A stretch of DNA of 64,000 nt from Kutzneria sp036403095 (lineage in GTDB: Bacteria; Actinomycetota; Actinomycetes; Mycobacteriales; Pseudonocardiaceae): the NCBI GenBank assembly GCA_036403095.1, contig DASWRQ010000153.1:1-64000 (forward strand). The letters run 5' to 3'. Positions 43,579-52,682 of the stretch are shown piece by piece. The stretch's first letter is position 1. Every line of letters starts with the position of its first letter. Position numbers and translations under genes: made by a program. Below the pieces are notes generated by a model. That model made no database searches, was not told where the DNA came from, and was given only the letters and a program-made list of their open reading frames with translations.

Positions 43579-45120
43579 TCAGGGCGTGTCGACGCTGGCC
43601 TGCCGCAGGTCCAGCTCCCGCAGCACGCGCCGCAGCACCTCGTCGTCGATCTCGCCGGCGTCCCGGGCCGCGACGAAGACCTTGCGCTCGACGTCCAGCA
43701 TGGTGCCGAGCAACCGCTGGTACGCCTCGGCGCGGCCGCCCTCCTGGTCCTCGATCCACTCCTCGGCGGTGCCGCGATGATGCTCGGCCAGCGAGCGCAG
43801 CAGCTCGACCACATGCTCCGGCGTCCGCTCGTCCCGGTCGGCCACCTTCCGCTCGAGTTCCTCGCTGGCGGCGGCGACGGCCTCGTGGCGCACCCGGGCC
43901 TCGTCGTCGGCGTTCTCCCGCCCGTCGTCGGCCGGGATGGCGAGCAGGCGGATCAGCGGCGCCAGCGTGGAGCCGTTCAGCAGCAGCGTGCCGACGGTGA
44001 TCGCGAAGGTGGCGGACAGCACCAGGTCCCGGCCGGGCATCGACGGCGGCGTGGCGTAGGCGACGGCCAGCGAGATCACGCCACGCATGCCGGCCCAGCC
44101 CACCACCGTGGTCGCCTTCGGGTCGGGCGGATCCGTGCTCCGTGAGAACAACCGCGGCAGGTACGCGACCGGGTAGACCCACAGCAGCCGCACCACGATC
44201 GTCACGGCCAGCAGCGCGGCGGCCACGCCGACCAGCCGCCAGCTCGGGCCGGCGGCCGCGACGATCGTGGGCAGCTGGAGCCCGATCACGCCGAACACCA
44301 CCGATTCGAGCAGCACGTCCACCGACCGCCAGACCGCGTTCTCCCGCAGTCGGGTGGTGTGCCGGCCGTACGGGGCCTTGTGCCCCATGAGGACGCCGGC
44401 CACGGCGACCGCGAGCACGCCGGACGCGTTGGCGGCGTCGGCCAGCACGTAGCAGACGAACGGCGTCGCCACCCCGAAGGCCGTCTCCAGCACGCCGTCG
44501 CGAATCCGCAGCCTCAGGTGGTGCACGGCCAGCCCGATCAGTGCGCCGATGCCGCCGCCGACCACGGCCGCGTACAGGAACTCCAGAATCCCCTGCCACC
44601 ACGTCAACGCGGCGCCGGTGGCCACCGTGAGCGCGAGCTTCCACAACGTCAGCGCGGCGGCGTCGTTGCCCAGGCTCTCCCCGGCCAGCAGCACCATCGC
44701 CCGCCGCGGCACGTGCAGCCGTCGACCGATCGAGATGGCCGCCACGGCGTCCGTCGGCGCGACCACCGCGCCCAGCACCAGTGCCGACGCCAGCGGGAAC
44801 TGGGGCAACAGCAGATGGGCGGCGAAGCCGACGGCCGCCATGGTGGCGATCACCGGGCCGACCGAGAACAGGCCGATCGGCCGCAGCATCGCCCGGATGT
44901 CGACGTACGAGCTGTCCAGCGCCGCCGAATACACCAGCGGCGGCAGCACGAACGCCAGCACGAACTCCGGTTCCAGGCCGAAGTCGGGCAGACCCGGCAC
45001 GACCGAGACGGCCAGGCCGACCGCCAGCAGGGCCAGCGGCGGCGGCAGCCGGAACCGGGCCGCGACGGCCCGCACCGCGAGGCCGCCGGCCACCAGCGCC
45101 ACCACCGCCAGGGGCGTCAC
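43579..45120 (-). CDS. CPA1-family Na+/H+ antiporter
   Basis: About 513 aa from GTG 45120. Twelve or so helices; VLGAVVAPTDAVAAISIGRR and LLAGESLGNDAAALTLW (the conserved ND pair), and GWAGMRGVISLAVAYATP are diagnostic of CPA1/NhaP exchangers. A cytoplasmic helical tail of about 120 residues follows. It may use Na+ or K+. Downstream of rskA with 190 bases between; that gap holds no gene I can support. Confidence 0.9.
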   Translation of the reverse strand: MTPLAVVALVAGGLAVRAVAARFRLPPPLALLAVGLAVSVVPGLPDFGLEPEFVLAFVLPPLVYSAALDSSYVDIRAMLRPIGLFSVGPVIATMAAVGFAAHLLLPQFPLASALVLGAVVAPTDAVAAISIGRRLHVPRRAMVLLAGESLGNDAAALTLWKLALTVATGAALTWWQGILEFLYAAVVGGGIGALIGLAVHHLRLRIRDGVLETAFGVATPFVCYVLADAANASGVLAVAVAGVLMGHKAPYGRHTTRLRENAVWRSVDVLLESVVFGVIGLQLPTIVAAAGPSWRLVGVAAALLAVTIVVRLLWVYPVAYLPRLFSRSTDPPDPKATTVVGWAGMRGVISLAVAYATPPSMPGRDLVLSATFAITVGTLLLNGSTLAPLIRLLAIPADDGRENADDEARVRHEAVAAASEELERKVADRDERTPEHVVELLRSLAEHHRGTAEEWIEDQEGGRAEAYQRLLGTMLDVERKVFVAARDAGEIDDEVLRRVLRELDLRQASVDTP

Positions 45121-45310
45121 GCCGGCTTCGCGATCAGCAGCGGCGAGTTGTCCATGTCGGACTGGCTGCCCTCGAAACGACCTCGTCAAACGGCTCGGCC
45201 TGCACGTGAGGTGCCGCGACCAGCCGGGCCGGTTCGCTCGTCCTGGACGTGCTGCCGAGGACATCCCCGGACGGCGCGGAGCCAAGTAGCCCGACGCACA
45301 CGTCGGCCGA

Positions 45311-46051
45311 TCAGGTGGTCGCGCCGGTGGCCACCACGTGGGTCGGCGCCGCGGGCATGGTCCGGCCGGGTTCCAGGGAGATCGCGAACCTGCTCAGCCC
45401 ATCGGCGGCCGCCGGCCAGCGCAACGGCTGCGGCCCGGAGCTGCCCGCGGCGACGTCGAAGGTGGTCAGTGCCTGCGGCTTGCCGTCGACGACGCCCCAG
45501 AACACGTAGCTCTGGTTCGGCCCGTTCGGGGCCAGGCTCAGCGGGATGACCACGGCCCCGGCCTTGCCGGTCACCAGCTGAGCGACGGCATGGCCAGTGC
45601 CGTCGGCAAGCAGGACCTTGCGCGCGGCGGGGTCGTCGAAGACGCCTTGCCCGGCTTGGGTCTGTGGACGGTCGGCCGCCTGGATGCCCAGCACGGCGGT
45701 CGCCGCGCCCAGGACGAGCACGATCGCCGCGGCGGCGGCGAGCAGTGTCCGGGACCAGCGGCGCGGCGTGACCACCACGGGAGACTTCTGGTTGTCCGAA
45801 GTGGATGCTTGAGTCGTTTGCGGAGTCAGCTCGATCTGCAACAGCAGCCGATGACGAAGGGCCGGCGGCGGTTGGTGTTGCGCGGGAACGGCGCCCAACA
45901 GGCCGACCACGGCTTCGGCGTCCCGCAGTGCACCCCGGCACGTCGCGCAGACGGGAAGGTGGTCGCGCAGGCCGATCTCCTCGTCCGGCTCCAGCGCGGA
46001 CAACGCCCGGCCGACGGCGTTCTCCCGGTGCGGGCAGTGTCGCTCGTCCAT
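45311..46051 (-). CDS. rskA: anti-sigma factor RskA-like
   Basis: 246 aa. Cytoplasmic zinc-finger-like domain (CPHRENAVG, then HLPVCATCRGALRDAEAVVG, with the HxxxCxxC motif), one membrane helix (LLAAAAAIVLVLGAATAVLG), and an extracellular C-terminal domain typical of RskA (VVIPLSLAPNGPNQSYVFWG). Holds SigK at the membrane until regulated proteolysis. ATG overlaps the sigK stop by one base (TGATG). Confidence 0.88.
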   Translation of the reverse strand: MDERHCPHRENAVGRALSALEPDEEIGLRDHLPVCATCRGALRDAEAVVGLLGAVPAQHQPPPALRHRLLLQIELTPQTTQASTSDNQKSPVVVTPRRWSRTLLAAAAAIVLVLGAATAVLGIQAADRPQTQAGQGVFDDPAARKVLLADGTGHAVAQLVTGKAGAVVIPLSLAPNGPNQSYVFWGVVDGKPQALTTFDVAAGSSGPQPLRWPAAADGLSRFAISLEPGRTMPAAPTHVVATGATT

Positions 46052-46677
46052 CACTGCGCCCCCATCCAGGCCTTGCCCCGGTACTCCCCCATCAGCGACG
46101 ACAGCAGGCCGCGCAGCTTGCGCATTCCGGTGAAGGTCCGGGATTTCACGGTGCCCAGTGGCAGTCCGGTGATCGCGGACACCTCGCTCTGCGTGTAGCC
46201 GCCGAGATAGGCCAGCGCGATCACCTCCCGCTGCTCCTGCGACAACTGCCCCAGCGCGGCCCGGACCTGGTCGCCGAGCACGCCGCTCATCGCCTTCTCG
46301 TCGGCGCCCGGGCCGGCCGGCACCAGGCCGTCGACGATCTCGTCGGCGCCGAGCACGGTCCGCCGGCGATGGGCGGCCTGCCGGCGAACAACGTCGACCG
46401 ATCGGTGATGCACCAGCGTGAGCAGCCAGCTGCCGAACCCGCCGCGGCCCGGGTCGAACCGGCCGGGATCCCGCCAGAAAGCCAGAAACGCCTCCTGCAC
46501 CGCCTCCTCGGCGTAGTCCTGGTCGACGCACACCCGGCGCGCCAACGAGTACGCCTGCCGGCAGTAGCGGTCGTACAGCAAGGCGAACGCCCCTCGGTCG
46601 CCGGTGGCCACCGCGGCGACCAGGTCCGCGTCGGCCGAGCCGTTGCCACTGGTCGACCCGGGCCCCTTGGGGATCAT
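46051..46677 (-). CDS. sigK: ECF sigma factor SigK-like
   Basis: About 208 aa. Region 2 ALLYDRYCRQAYSLARRVCV and AEEAVQEAFLAFWRDPGRFD; region 4 LSQEQREVIALAYLGGYTQS with LPLGTVKSRTFTGMRKLR. Resembles mycobacterial SigK. With the downstream anti-sigma gene and upstream fasciclin gene it reproduces the SigK-RskA-MPT70/83 association. In M. tuberculosis SigK drives mpt70 and mpt83, both fasciclin-domain proteins. Confidence 0.9.
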   Translation of the reverse strand: MIPKGPGSTSGNGSADADLVAAVATGDRGAFALLYDRYCRQAYSLARRVCVDQDYAEEAVQEAFLAFWRDPGRFDPGRGGFGSWLLTLVHHRSVDVVRRQAAHRRRTVLGADEIVDGLVPAGPGADEKAMSGVLGDQVRAALGQLSQEQREVIALAYLGGYTQSEVSAITGLPLGTVKSRTFTGMRKLRGLLSSLMGEYRGKAWMGAQ

Positions 46678-46725
46678 CACTTCCACCGTTCGCACGCGCG
46701 CCCCACTTCGGTTCGGCCCAGGCGC

Positions 46726-46752
46726 GGGGCCCGCCGGTGACCGGCGGGCCCC
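46726..46752 (-). terminator. hairpin between fasciclin and sigK
   Basis: Perfect 12-bp stem GGGGCCCGCCGG with its complement and a TGA loop, 14 bases past the fasciclin stop. It partly separates the highly expressed secreted protein from sigK. Confidence 0.8.
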
Positions 46753-46765
46753 ACTGCGGTTGGAC

Positions 46766-47410
46766 TCAGCTGCCCGGGGTGAGCACCTTGTCGATGACGA
46801 AGACAGTGGCGTTGCCGGTCGGGATGTTGCCGCACAACACCTTCGCGCCGTTGACCATGACGCCGGAGGTCTTGTCGCCGGTGATCTTCACGGTGCCACC
46901 CTGCAGCGTCTTCTCCGAGCCGGCGGCGATCAGGCCGTCTGCGTCCATCCGCTGCGGCAGCACGTGGTACTGGAGGATCGGTGCGAGCGTCGCCGGGTCC
47001 TTGGCCAGGGCCGCGAACTTGTCCGCGCCCAGCGCGTCGAAGGCCGGGTCGTACGGGGCGAACACGGTGATGGCCTGCTGCGAGTTCAAGGTGTCACCCA
47101 GGTTGGCCGCGCCGACGGCGGCGACCAGCTTGGTCAGCAGCGGGTTGTTGCTGGCCGCGGTGGCGACCGGGTCGGTGGCCATGCCGTTGAGGGAACCCTT
47201 GCCGCTGCTGGGAATCTGACCGCAGGCCGGGCCGAAGGTGTCGCTGGTCTTGGTGACGCCTTCCGAAGCGGTGGTGGTGGTCGGCGACGCCATCGACGTG
47301 GTGGTGCTGCCGCCGGAGCTCGTGGCGCCGGCGCCGTTGCCGCAGGCGGCAAGGGAAACGGCGGCCGCGGTGACGGCGACGCCGGCGGCGACGCGGTGGA
47401 ATGCGCGCAT
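46766..47410 (-). CDS. fasciclin-domain lipoprotein
   Basis: 214 aa. Signal peptide with lipobox SLAAC (Cys about residue 22); a Thr/Ser linker; then one FAS1 domain with H1 AITVFAPYDPAFDALG and H2-like ILQYHVLPQRMDADGL, ending VFVIDKVLTPGS. Homologue of mycobacterial MPT83/MPT70. GGAGG precedes ATG 47410. Cell-surface adhesion-type fold. Confidence 0.92.
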   Translation of the reverse strand: MRAFHRVAAGVAVTAAAVSLAACGNGAGATSSGGSTTTSMASPTTTTASEGVTKTSDTFGPACGQIPSSGKGSLNGMATDPVATAASNNPLLTKLVAAVGAANLGDTLNSQQAITVFAPYDPAFDALGADKFAALAKDPATLAPILQYHVLPQRMDADGLIAAGSEKTLQGGTVKITGDKTSGVMVNGAKVLCGNIPTGNATVFVIDKVLTPGS

Positions 47411-47557
47411 GGCAAAATCCTCCAGTAATGGTGAGAAAGGTGAGGTCCCGGCTTGTCGGGGAACATCCTCGGTGTCTGCCCAAGCGTTCGGCCGTTGCGG
47501 CCCGATCGGTTCGACCCGATCGGTCACGCTTCGGTCACGACACGAATCGGGACCGGA

Positions 47558-49087
47558 TCAGGATGTGGTGAACACGATCGTGTGCCAGCCGGTCGCGCCG
47601 TCCGGAATCGGACTGACCCGCTGCTGGGTCTGGACGTAGCCGGTTGCGTCGGTGGCGCGGCAGATCACGGTGTGCGTGCCGGGCCCTATGACGTAGACCT
47701 TGCGCCACATCCGCCAGGTCTCCCTGGTGTCGGCGACCGCCAGATCGGCTTCCTGCCAGGGGCCGCCGTCCATCCGCACCTCGACCTTGGTGATGCCCCT
47801 GGTCTGAGCCCAGGCGATGCCGGCCACCACGACCCGACCGGCCGACAGGGACTGCAGGCCTTGGGGCACGTCGATGCGGGACTCGGTCTTGATCGGCGCT
47901 TTCTCGCTGTACCCGCGGGACACCCAGTACTGCTTCTTCGCGGCGAACGTGGTGAGCTCGATCTCCTTGAGCCACTTGGTCGCCGAGGCGTAGCCGTAGA
48001 CGCCGGGCACCACCAGGCGCGCCGGAAAGCCGTGCTCCGGCGGCAAAGCCTGGCCGTTCATGCCGATCGCCAGCATCGCGTGCCGATTCGGGTCCAGCAC
48101 CGCCGCGACCGGGCTGCCGGCGCTGTATCCGTCCACACTGGACGAGAGAACCTGGTCGGCTTCGGGTCTGACGCCGGCCCTGGCCAGGAGGTCGCGCAAC
48201 AGCACGCCGGTGAAGTCCGCTGTGGACACATAGGGGCCACCGACCTCATTGGACACACAGGTCATGGTGATCGTCCTGGTGACCAGGTCCATGCCCATGA
48301 TGTCGGCGAAGGTCAGGTTCAGCTCCCGCTCGACCAGGCCGTGCACCCGGAGAGTCCAGTCCTCGGCCCGCAGTTGCGGCACCGACAGCGCGGTGTCGAC
48401 GCGGTAGAACCGGGAGTTCGGCGTGACGAAGCTCGGCGTGCCGTCCGAGGCGAAGTCGGCGCCCGAGGGCTTCGCCGGCAGCGGATACGCCGCCAGCATC
48501 CGCGTGACCTTCGCCCGGGAGCTCTCCACGTCGACCCGGCCGACCAGCAGGCGCCCGCCGGCGCCGGCCAGCCCGATGCCCACCACCGCGCCGAGGGCGC
48601 CGAGCAGGAAGGTCCGCCGTCCCGAGGCCGGCGGGTCGGCGGTGCCCCTGGCCAGCCGATGCAGCGAGAGAAACACCGTCACACCGGCGATGACGCCGGC
48701 CAGCGGCGCGAGCACCGCGGCCGGCGTCAGGTTCGGGCGGGCCAGCACCGCGACCACGCCGAGGCCGCCGAGGAGCACGGCCAACACCGTGCCCGGCAGC
48801 GGCGTCCGGCGCGACATCAGGCCGGCCACCGCCGCGGCGACCAGGAGGAACACCCCCATGCCGGCCAACAGCACCAGTTTGTCGTTCGTGCCGAAGGTGC
48901 GTACGGCGAAGTCCTTGAGCGGCAACGGGGTCAGATCGATCGCGCTGTTGCCGACGGCCAGCAGCGGCGAGGCGTCAGGATCGACGAACGCCGCGACCAG
49001 ATCCCCGACGGCCAGCGCCGCCCCGACCCCGAGCACCCCGACCATGATCGCGGCCGTCGCCGGCAAGCCGCGGGAACGTTGCTCCAT
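47558..49087 (-). CDS. membrane molybdopterin oxidoreductase
   Basis: 509 aa. About four membrane helices in the first 165 residues, then a Tat-like or membrane-tethered sulfite-oxidase-type molybdopterin domain: FADIMGMDLVTRTITMTCVS contains the conserved Cys ligand; GFPARLVVPGVYGYASATKW and the C-terminal Mo-co dimerisation domain follow. Oxidation substrate unknown; related enzymes repair methionine sulfoxide or oxidise sulfite. First gene of the SigK locus, 147 bases before the fasciclin gene. Confidence 0.9.
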   Translation of the reverse strand: MEQRSRGLPATAAIMVGVLGVGAALAVGDLVAAFVDPDASPLLAVGNSAIDLTPLPLKDFAVRTFGTNDKLVLLAGMGVFLLVAAAVAGLMSRRTPLPGTVLAVLLGGLGVVAVLARPNLTPAAVLAPLAGVIAGVTVFLSLHRLARGTADPPASGRRTFLLGALGAVVGIGLAGAGGRLLVGRVDVESSRAKVTRMLAAYPLPAKPSGADFASDGTPSFVTPNSRFYRVDTALSVPQLRAEDWTLRVHGLVERELNLTFADIMGMDLVTRTITMTCVSNEVGGPYVSTADFTGVLLRDLLARAGVRPEADQVLSSSVDGYSAGSPVAAVLDPNRHAMLAIGMNGQALPPEHGFPARLVVPGVYGYASATKWLKEIELTTFAAKKQYWVSRGYSEKAPIKTESRIDVPQGLQSLSAGRVVVAGIAWAQTRGITKVEVRMDGGPWQEADLAVADTRETWRMWRKVYVIGPGTHTVICRATDATGYVQTQQRVSPIPDGATGWHTIVFTTS

Positions 49088-49145
49088 GTCCGGTGTTCGT
49101 CGGCCATGCGCGGATCGGTTCGCCGCGAGGCTCGACGATCGCTCG

Positions 49146-49844
49146 CTACCGGGTCGGCGTGGGCGTCAGCCCGTTGGAGTCCGCGCCGTTGCCGTTGACG
49201 GCATTCGGGTTGACCACCGGCTCGGTGGTGCGCGCCGGGGTGCTGCCGCCGCCGGCCGCCGGGCAGGTGATGGGCTGGTCCACCGACGACCGCACGGCGA
49301 AGACCCGCAGGGTGGGCGGTGACCCGGCGTCGGACACGCGGCCGAACACCAGCGTGGTGTCGGGGGTGATCTCGCGCGGCTTGATCGTGATCTTGTTGGG
49401 CGCGCCGGGCACCGGCCGCAGCGCGTCGGGCGGCAGCGCGGCCTTGCCCTCCTCGCTGACCACGCAGTCCTTGGTCGGCTGCTGCATCTCGACGACCCGG
49501 CCACGCACGCCGTACCGGGTGAGGTCCGCGTTGAGCCCCCACGATCCGCTGAAATTGTTCACCGTGACGGTCAGCGTGTCGTCGGCGGTGCGTTCGACGG
49601 CGAACGCCGGCGGCGCGCCGCCACCGCCGCCGACCGGGAACAGTCCGACGCCGGTGATCACGGCCACCACGGCGGCGGCAGTGCCGATGCCGGCCACCAC
49701 GAACCAGCGGCGGGAACCCCGGGTCTGGGGCGTCTTCGTGATCCGCGCCAGCAGCGCCAGTCCCTCCGGACTGTGGCTGGCGTCCTGGTAGGCGTTGTCC
49801 GACAGGGGGTTGGCCGCCCGTAGCGCCTTGAGCTCGTCGTTCAC
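49146..49844 (-). CDS. membrane partner of ECF sigma factor
   Basis: 232 aa. Cytoplasmic N-terminus (LKALRAANPLSDNAYQDAS), one membrane helix (FVVAGIGTAAAVVAVITGVG) and an extracellular beta-rich domain with a Cys pair (KDCVVSEEG, QPITCPA). GTG 49844 overlaps the sigma-factor stop (GTGA), so it is translated with it; it may be an anti-sigma factor, although the usual zinc-binding motif is missing. Confidence 0.8.
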   Translation of the reverse strand: MNDELKALRAANPLSDNAYQDASHSPEGLALLARITKTPQTRGSRRWFVVAGIGTAAAVVAVITGVGLFPVGGGGGAPPAFAVERTADDTLTVTVNNFSGSWGLNADLTRYGVRGRVVEMQQPTKDCVVSEEGKAALPPDALRPVPGAPNKITIKPREITPDTTLVFGRVSDAGSPPTLRVFAVRSSVDQPITCPAAGGGSTPARTTEPVVNPNAVNGNGADSNGLTPTPTR

Positions 49845-50356
49845 TTCGCTTCTCCTCTCGCCGGGGCCAGTCGGGGCGGGGTCAGCTTCGCGGCGAGGCG
49901 CCGGCGGGCCCGATGCAGCCGGACCTTGAACGCCGACAGCGTGCAGCCGACGACCTCGGCCGCGGTCGGCGCGGCCACGCCGTCCCACTCCGTCAGCATC
50001 AGGACTTCCTGATCGCCCGCGGGGAGTTCGGCCAACGCCCGTAGCACGTCGGCCCGCGCGGCGACGGCGTCGGCATGATCGGCCTCGACAACGCCGTCGC
50101 CCATGGCGCCGATCCGCTCGTCCAGGCGGTCGCGCCGGATCTCGGCCCGCACGTGGTTGGCCAGCACCCGGCGCGCCGTCGCGTAGAGCCACGGCAACGG
50201 GTCGTCCAGCGGCACCGCGTCCGGCCGACGCCAGGCGACCAGGAACGTCTCGGCCACCACATCCTTGGCGGCATCGTGGCCGACCCTTCGCGTCCCGTAC
50301 CGCAACAGCGCGGCGTAGTGCGCGTGGTACAGCTCCTCGAACGCCTCGACATCCAT
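49841..50356 (-). CDS. ECF-type RNA polymerase sigma factor
   Basis: 171 aa from ATG 50356, where GGGGAGGGG precedes it. Region 2 EELYHAHYAALLRYGTRRVG, DVVAETFLVAWRRPDAVP; region 4 ELPAGDQEVLMLTEWDGVAA and CTLSAFKVRLHRARRRL. Conserved pairing with a membrane protein gene at its 3' end suggests control by that protein. Longer open frame to 50482 has no support. Confidence 0.9.
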   Translation of the reverse strand: MDVEAFEELYHAHYAALLRYGTRRVGHDAAKDVVAETFLVAWRRPDAVPLDDPLPWLYATARRVLANHVRAEIRRDRLDERIGAMGDGVVEADHADAVAARADVLRALAELPAGDQEVLMLTEWDGVAAPTAAEVVGCTLSAFKVRLHRARRRLAAKLTPPRLAPARGEAK

Positions 50357-50490
50357 CGGGCCCCTCCCCGTTCCGCCCACACTCCGGTAGATGTCCGGCA
50401 ACGGCCGATCGGTTACAGGCTGCCCGCGCGGGTCGGCGATGAGCCGGGTCGGTGAGCCCTGCCGACTCGAGGAGGCCGTCATGGACGAAA

Positions 50491-50522
50491 CCCGTGCCGC
50501 CCCTGCGCAGGGGCGGCACGGG
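50491..50522 (-). terminator. perfect inverted repeat terminator
   Basis: CCCGTGCCGCCCCTGC and its exact complement with no spacer (a 14-bp stem once a 4-base loop is opened), 14 bases beyond the stop of the secreted RNase gene at 50536. Confidence 0.85.
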
Positions 50523-50535
50523 TACGAGAACCGGT

Positions 50536-50937
50536 CTACAGCTCGTAGAAGTTGCTGTAGTGGTCGGGGGTGAACCAGACCTCGCCGTTGTCCATGTCGA
50601 CGACGATGCGGGCGGCGTCGCGATGGGCGCCGCAGGCCCGCGGGTAGACGTCGAACTCCTGGAAGGAGTCACCGCCGGGCAGCTGGCCATCGTTGTTGTA
50701 GTACGTGCCACCGGCGTAGCTGCACTGGCCGTTCGGCCAGTCGACCCAGCCGCGCCGGCTGGGGTAGCCCAAGGACTGCCAGGTGGAGTCGGCCGAGGCG
50801 GCGGCGGAGCAACCCGAGATGGTGCACGAGTTGTGCACGGTCGCGTTGGCGGCCGGCGTGGTCACCAGGGCCAGACCGAACATCATGCCCAGCGCGGTCA
50901 GGGTAAGGGTGACGCGCTTGGTCCAGGTGGGGCGCAC
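50536..50937 (-). CDS. secreted guanyl-specific ribonuclease
   Basis: 133 aa, RNase Sa/N1/T1 family. GTG 50937 with AAGGAG; signal peptide LTLTALGMMFGLALVTTPAA. Catalytic Glu in FQEFDVYP, Arg in AARIVVD and His in FTPDHYSNF match the family's Glu-Arg-His set. An N-terminal spacer with two cysteines (NSCTISGCS) precedes it. Cuts RNA 3' to guanosine; extracellular. No barstar-like inhibitor gene is adjacent. Upstream neighbour is a secreted HNH-type protein. Confidence 0.87.
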   Translation of the reverse strand: MRPTWTKRVTLTLTALGMMFGLALVTTPAANATVHNSCTISGCSAAASADSTWQSLGYPSRRGWVDWPNGQCSYAGGTYYNNDGQLPGGDSFQEFDVYPRACGAHRDAARIVVDMDNGEVWFTPDHYSNFYEL

Positions 50938-50999
50938 GAAATCTCCTTGTCGGGCGGAAAACGCGCCGATGCGGTCGCGTCGGCGCACGAGGGCAGGGG

Positions 51000-51533
51000 T
51001 CAGCCGATGCCGACGACGGATTCCGCGGTGGTCCAGTTGGTGGCGATGGCCTGCTGCGCGTCGACGAGGTCGACCTGTCCGGCGCACACCGCCTTCTTCA
51101 GCGCGTTCTCGACTGAATCCTTGGTGTACGCCGTCTTGCTGCCGTAGTGCGGCTCGGGCCACAGGTTGCGCGGGTCACGCGGTGCGCCACCGAGTTCCAG
51201 CGGGATGAGGTGGTCTTCCTCGTAGTCGGCGGTGCTGGTGTCGGAGTAGCCGTACTCGGCGATCTGCTTGACCTTCAACGGGTTGGTGTAGGACGTCGGC
51301 GGCCGGACCGTGCTGGTCCACCCCGACACGCAGATCGTCCGGCCGATGGTGCCCTGGCTGACGTCCGGGTTGGTGGCGCCGGGAGTGCAGGACGAATCCG
51401 GCAGCGGCAGGTACGAGGTCGAGCAGGACGCGGCCGCGGCGTGCGGAGCCGACGGCGACGCGACGGCGGGCGCGGCGACGAGCAACGCCGTGGCGCACAC
51501 GGAAACCAGCATGGCGATGGCAGGGCGTGACAT
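51000..51533 (-). CDS. secreted HNH-like nuclease
   Basis: 177 aa. Signal peptide (AMLVSVCATALLVAAPAVAS). Core YEEDHLIPLELGGAPRDPRN followed by LWPEP is the His-containing pattern I recall from secreted HNH-type nucleases of actinomycetes: DH at the metal site and the later Asn. Four cysteines. Function as DNase inferred. 62 bases upstream of the secreted RNase gene, same strand, so probably co-expressed. Confidence 0.8.
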   Translation of the reverse strand: MSRPAIAMLVSVCATALLVAAPAVASPSAPHAAAASCSTSYLPLPDSSCTPGATNPDVSQGTIGRTICVSGWTSTVRPPTSYTNPLKVKQIAEYGYSDTSTADYEEDHLIPLELGGAPRDPRNLWPEPHYGSKTAYTKDSVENALKKAVCAGQVDLVDAQQAIATNWTTAESVVGIG

Positions 51534-51923
51534 TCGAGAGCTCCTCGCGGGTGACGATGTCGCTCGGGCGGACGACCGCGCCGCAGCAGGGAGATCACGA
51601 CGGGCCGAAACGCACCGTAAGCACGTTGCGGCCGCAGCGGAACAGGTCGAAATTTGACAGGAGCACCCGGTTCTGTGAACCCGAATATCCGGATTGATCC
51701 CTATGTCGACTATCGAGGGCGTGACTCCGCCCGGGTTCGACGTCTGTTCAACAACCGTTTCGTGGCACGCCTCGTGTCGTCGCCGGCCCGTTCAGTCGAG
51801 ATCAAGAAGAGACGCTGATCACGTTCGACATCGTCGTCCATTGTGGACAGTCTCGAGCGTTCCGACGGCCGTGATCACCCGCGCGCGTTAGGCTCGACCG
51901 ATGAACCATCGAGTGGGCCCGCG
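51534..51923. other. intergenic, divergent promoters
   Basis: Separates the HNH gene (minus) and SDR gene (plus). The 51640-51720 part is AT-richer and includes the inverted words AATATCCGGATT. No credible gene; short frames lack ribosome sites. Confidence 0.5.
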
Positions 51924-52682
51924 GTGAGGGGCGTGCTGGTCACTGGCGCCTCGCGAGGCATCGGCCGGGCCGTGGCCGAGGCGTTCGCCGCGCGAGGCGA
52001 CCGTGTTGCCGTGCACTACGGGAGCAGCCGCGAAGATGCCGAGCAGACCGTGCGCGGGCTGACCGGCGACGGGCACGTGATGGTCGACGGCGACCTCGGC
52101 GACCCACGGGCGGCAAGCGACGTCGCCGCCACGGCCGTCAGCTCGCTCGGCGCGGTGGACGTGCTGATCAACAACGCGGCCCTGGCCCCGACGGCGGCCA
52201 CCCGTCACGCCATCACCGAGGTCGACTATGACGACTGGGTCTCCATCTGGCGACGAACGTTCGAGGTGAACCTGTTCGGCGCGGCGAACGTCTCGTGGGC
52301 GGTCGCTCGGCACCTGGTCGACCGGGGTGCGACCGGCAGCATCGTCAACGTCGGTTCCCGGGGCGCTTTCCGCGGCGAGCCGGAGCATCCGGCGTACGGC
52401 GCGAGCAAAGCGGCGCTGCACGCGATGGGCCAGTCCTTGGCCGTTGCCCTTGCCCCGCACGGCATCGCCGTGAGCACGGTCGCGCCCGGCTTCGTGGCGA
52501 CGCAACGCCAGTCCGCCGCGCTGGCCGGCGCCGACGGGGACGCACTGCGCGGGCAGAGCCCGTTCGGCCGGGTCGGCACGCCGGCCGAAGTCGCCGCCGC
52601 CGTGCTGTACCTGGCTTCGCCGGAGGCCGCCTGGAGCTCCGGCGCGATCCTGGACGTCAACGGGGCCTCGTACCTGCGCTGA
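51924..52682 (+). CDS. SDR-family oxidoreductase
   Basis: 252 aa Rossmann-fold enzyme. TGASRGIGRAVAEAFAARGD, NNAAL, Ser in NVGSRGA, and YGASK with the catalytic Tyr and Lys. Related to 3-oxoacyl-ACP reductases (FabG type) but substrate unknown. GTG 51924 places the first strand as the very start; no strong ribosome site. Runs directly into a decayed convergent gene. Confidence 0.9.
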   Translation: MRGVLVTGASRGIGRAVAEAFAARGDRVAVHYGSSREDAEQTVRGLTGDGHVMVDGDLGDPRAASDVAATAVSSLGAVDVLINNAALAPTAATRHAITEVDYDDWVSIWRRTFEVNLFGAANVSWAVARHLVDRGATGSIVNVGSRGAFRGEPEHPAYGASKAALHAMGQSLAVALAPHGIAVSTVAPGFVATQRQSAALAGADGDALRGQSPFGRVGTPAEVAAAVLYLASPEAAWSSGAILDVNGASYLR

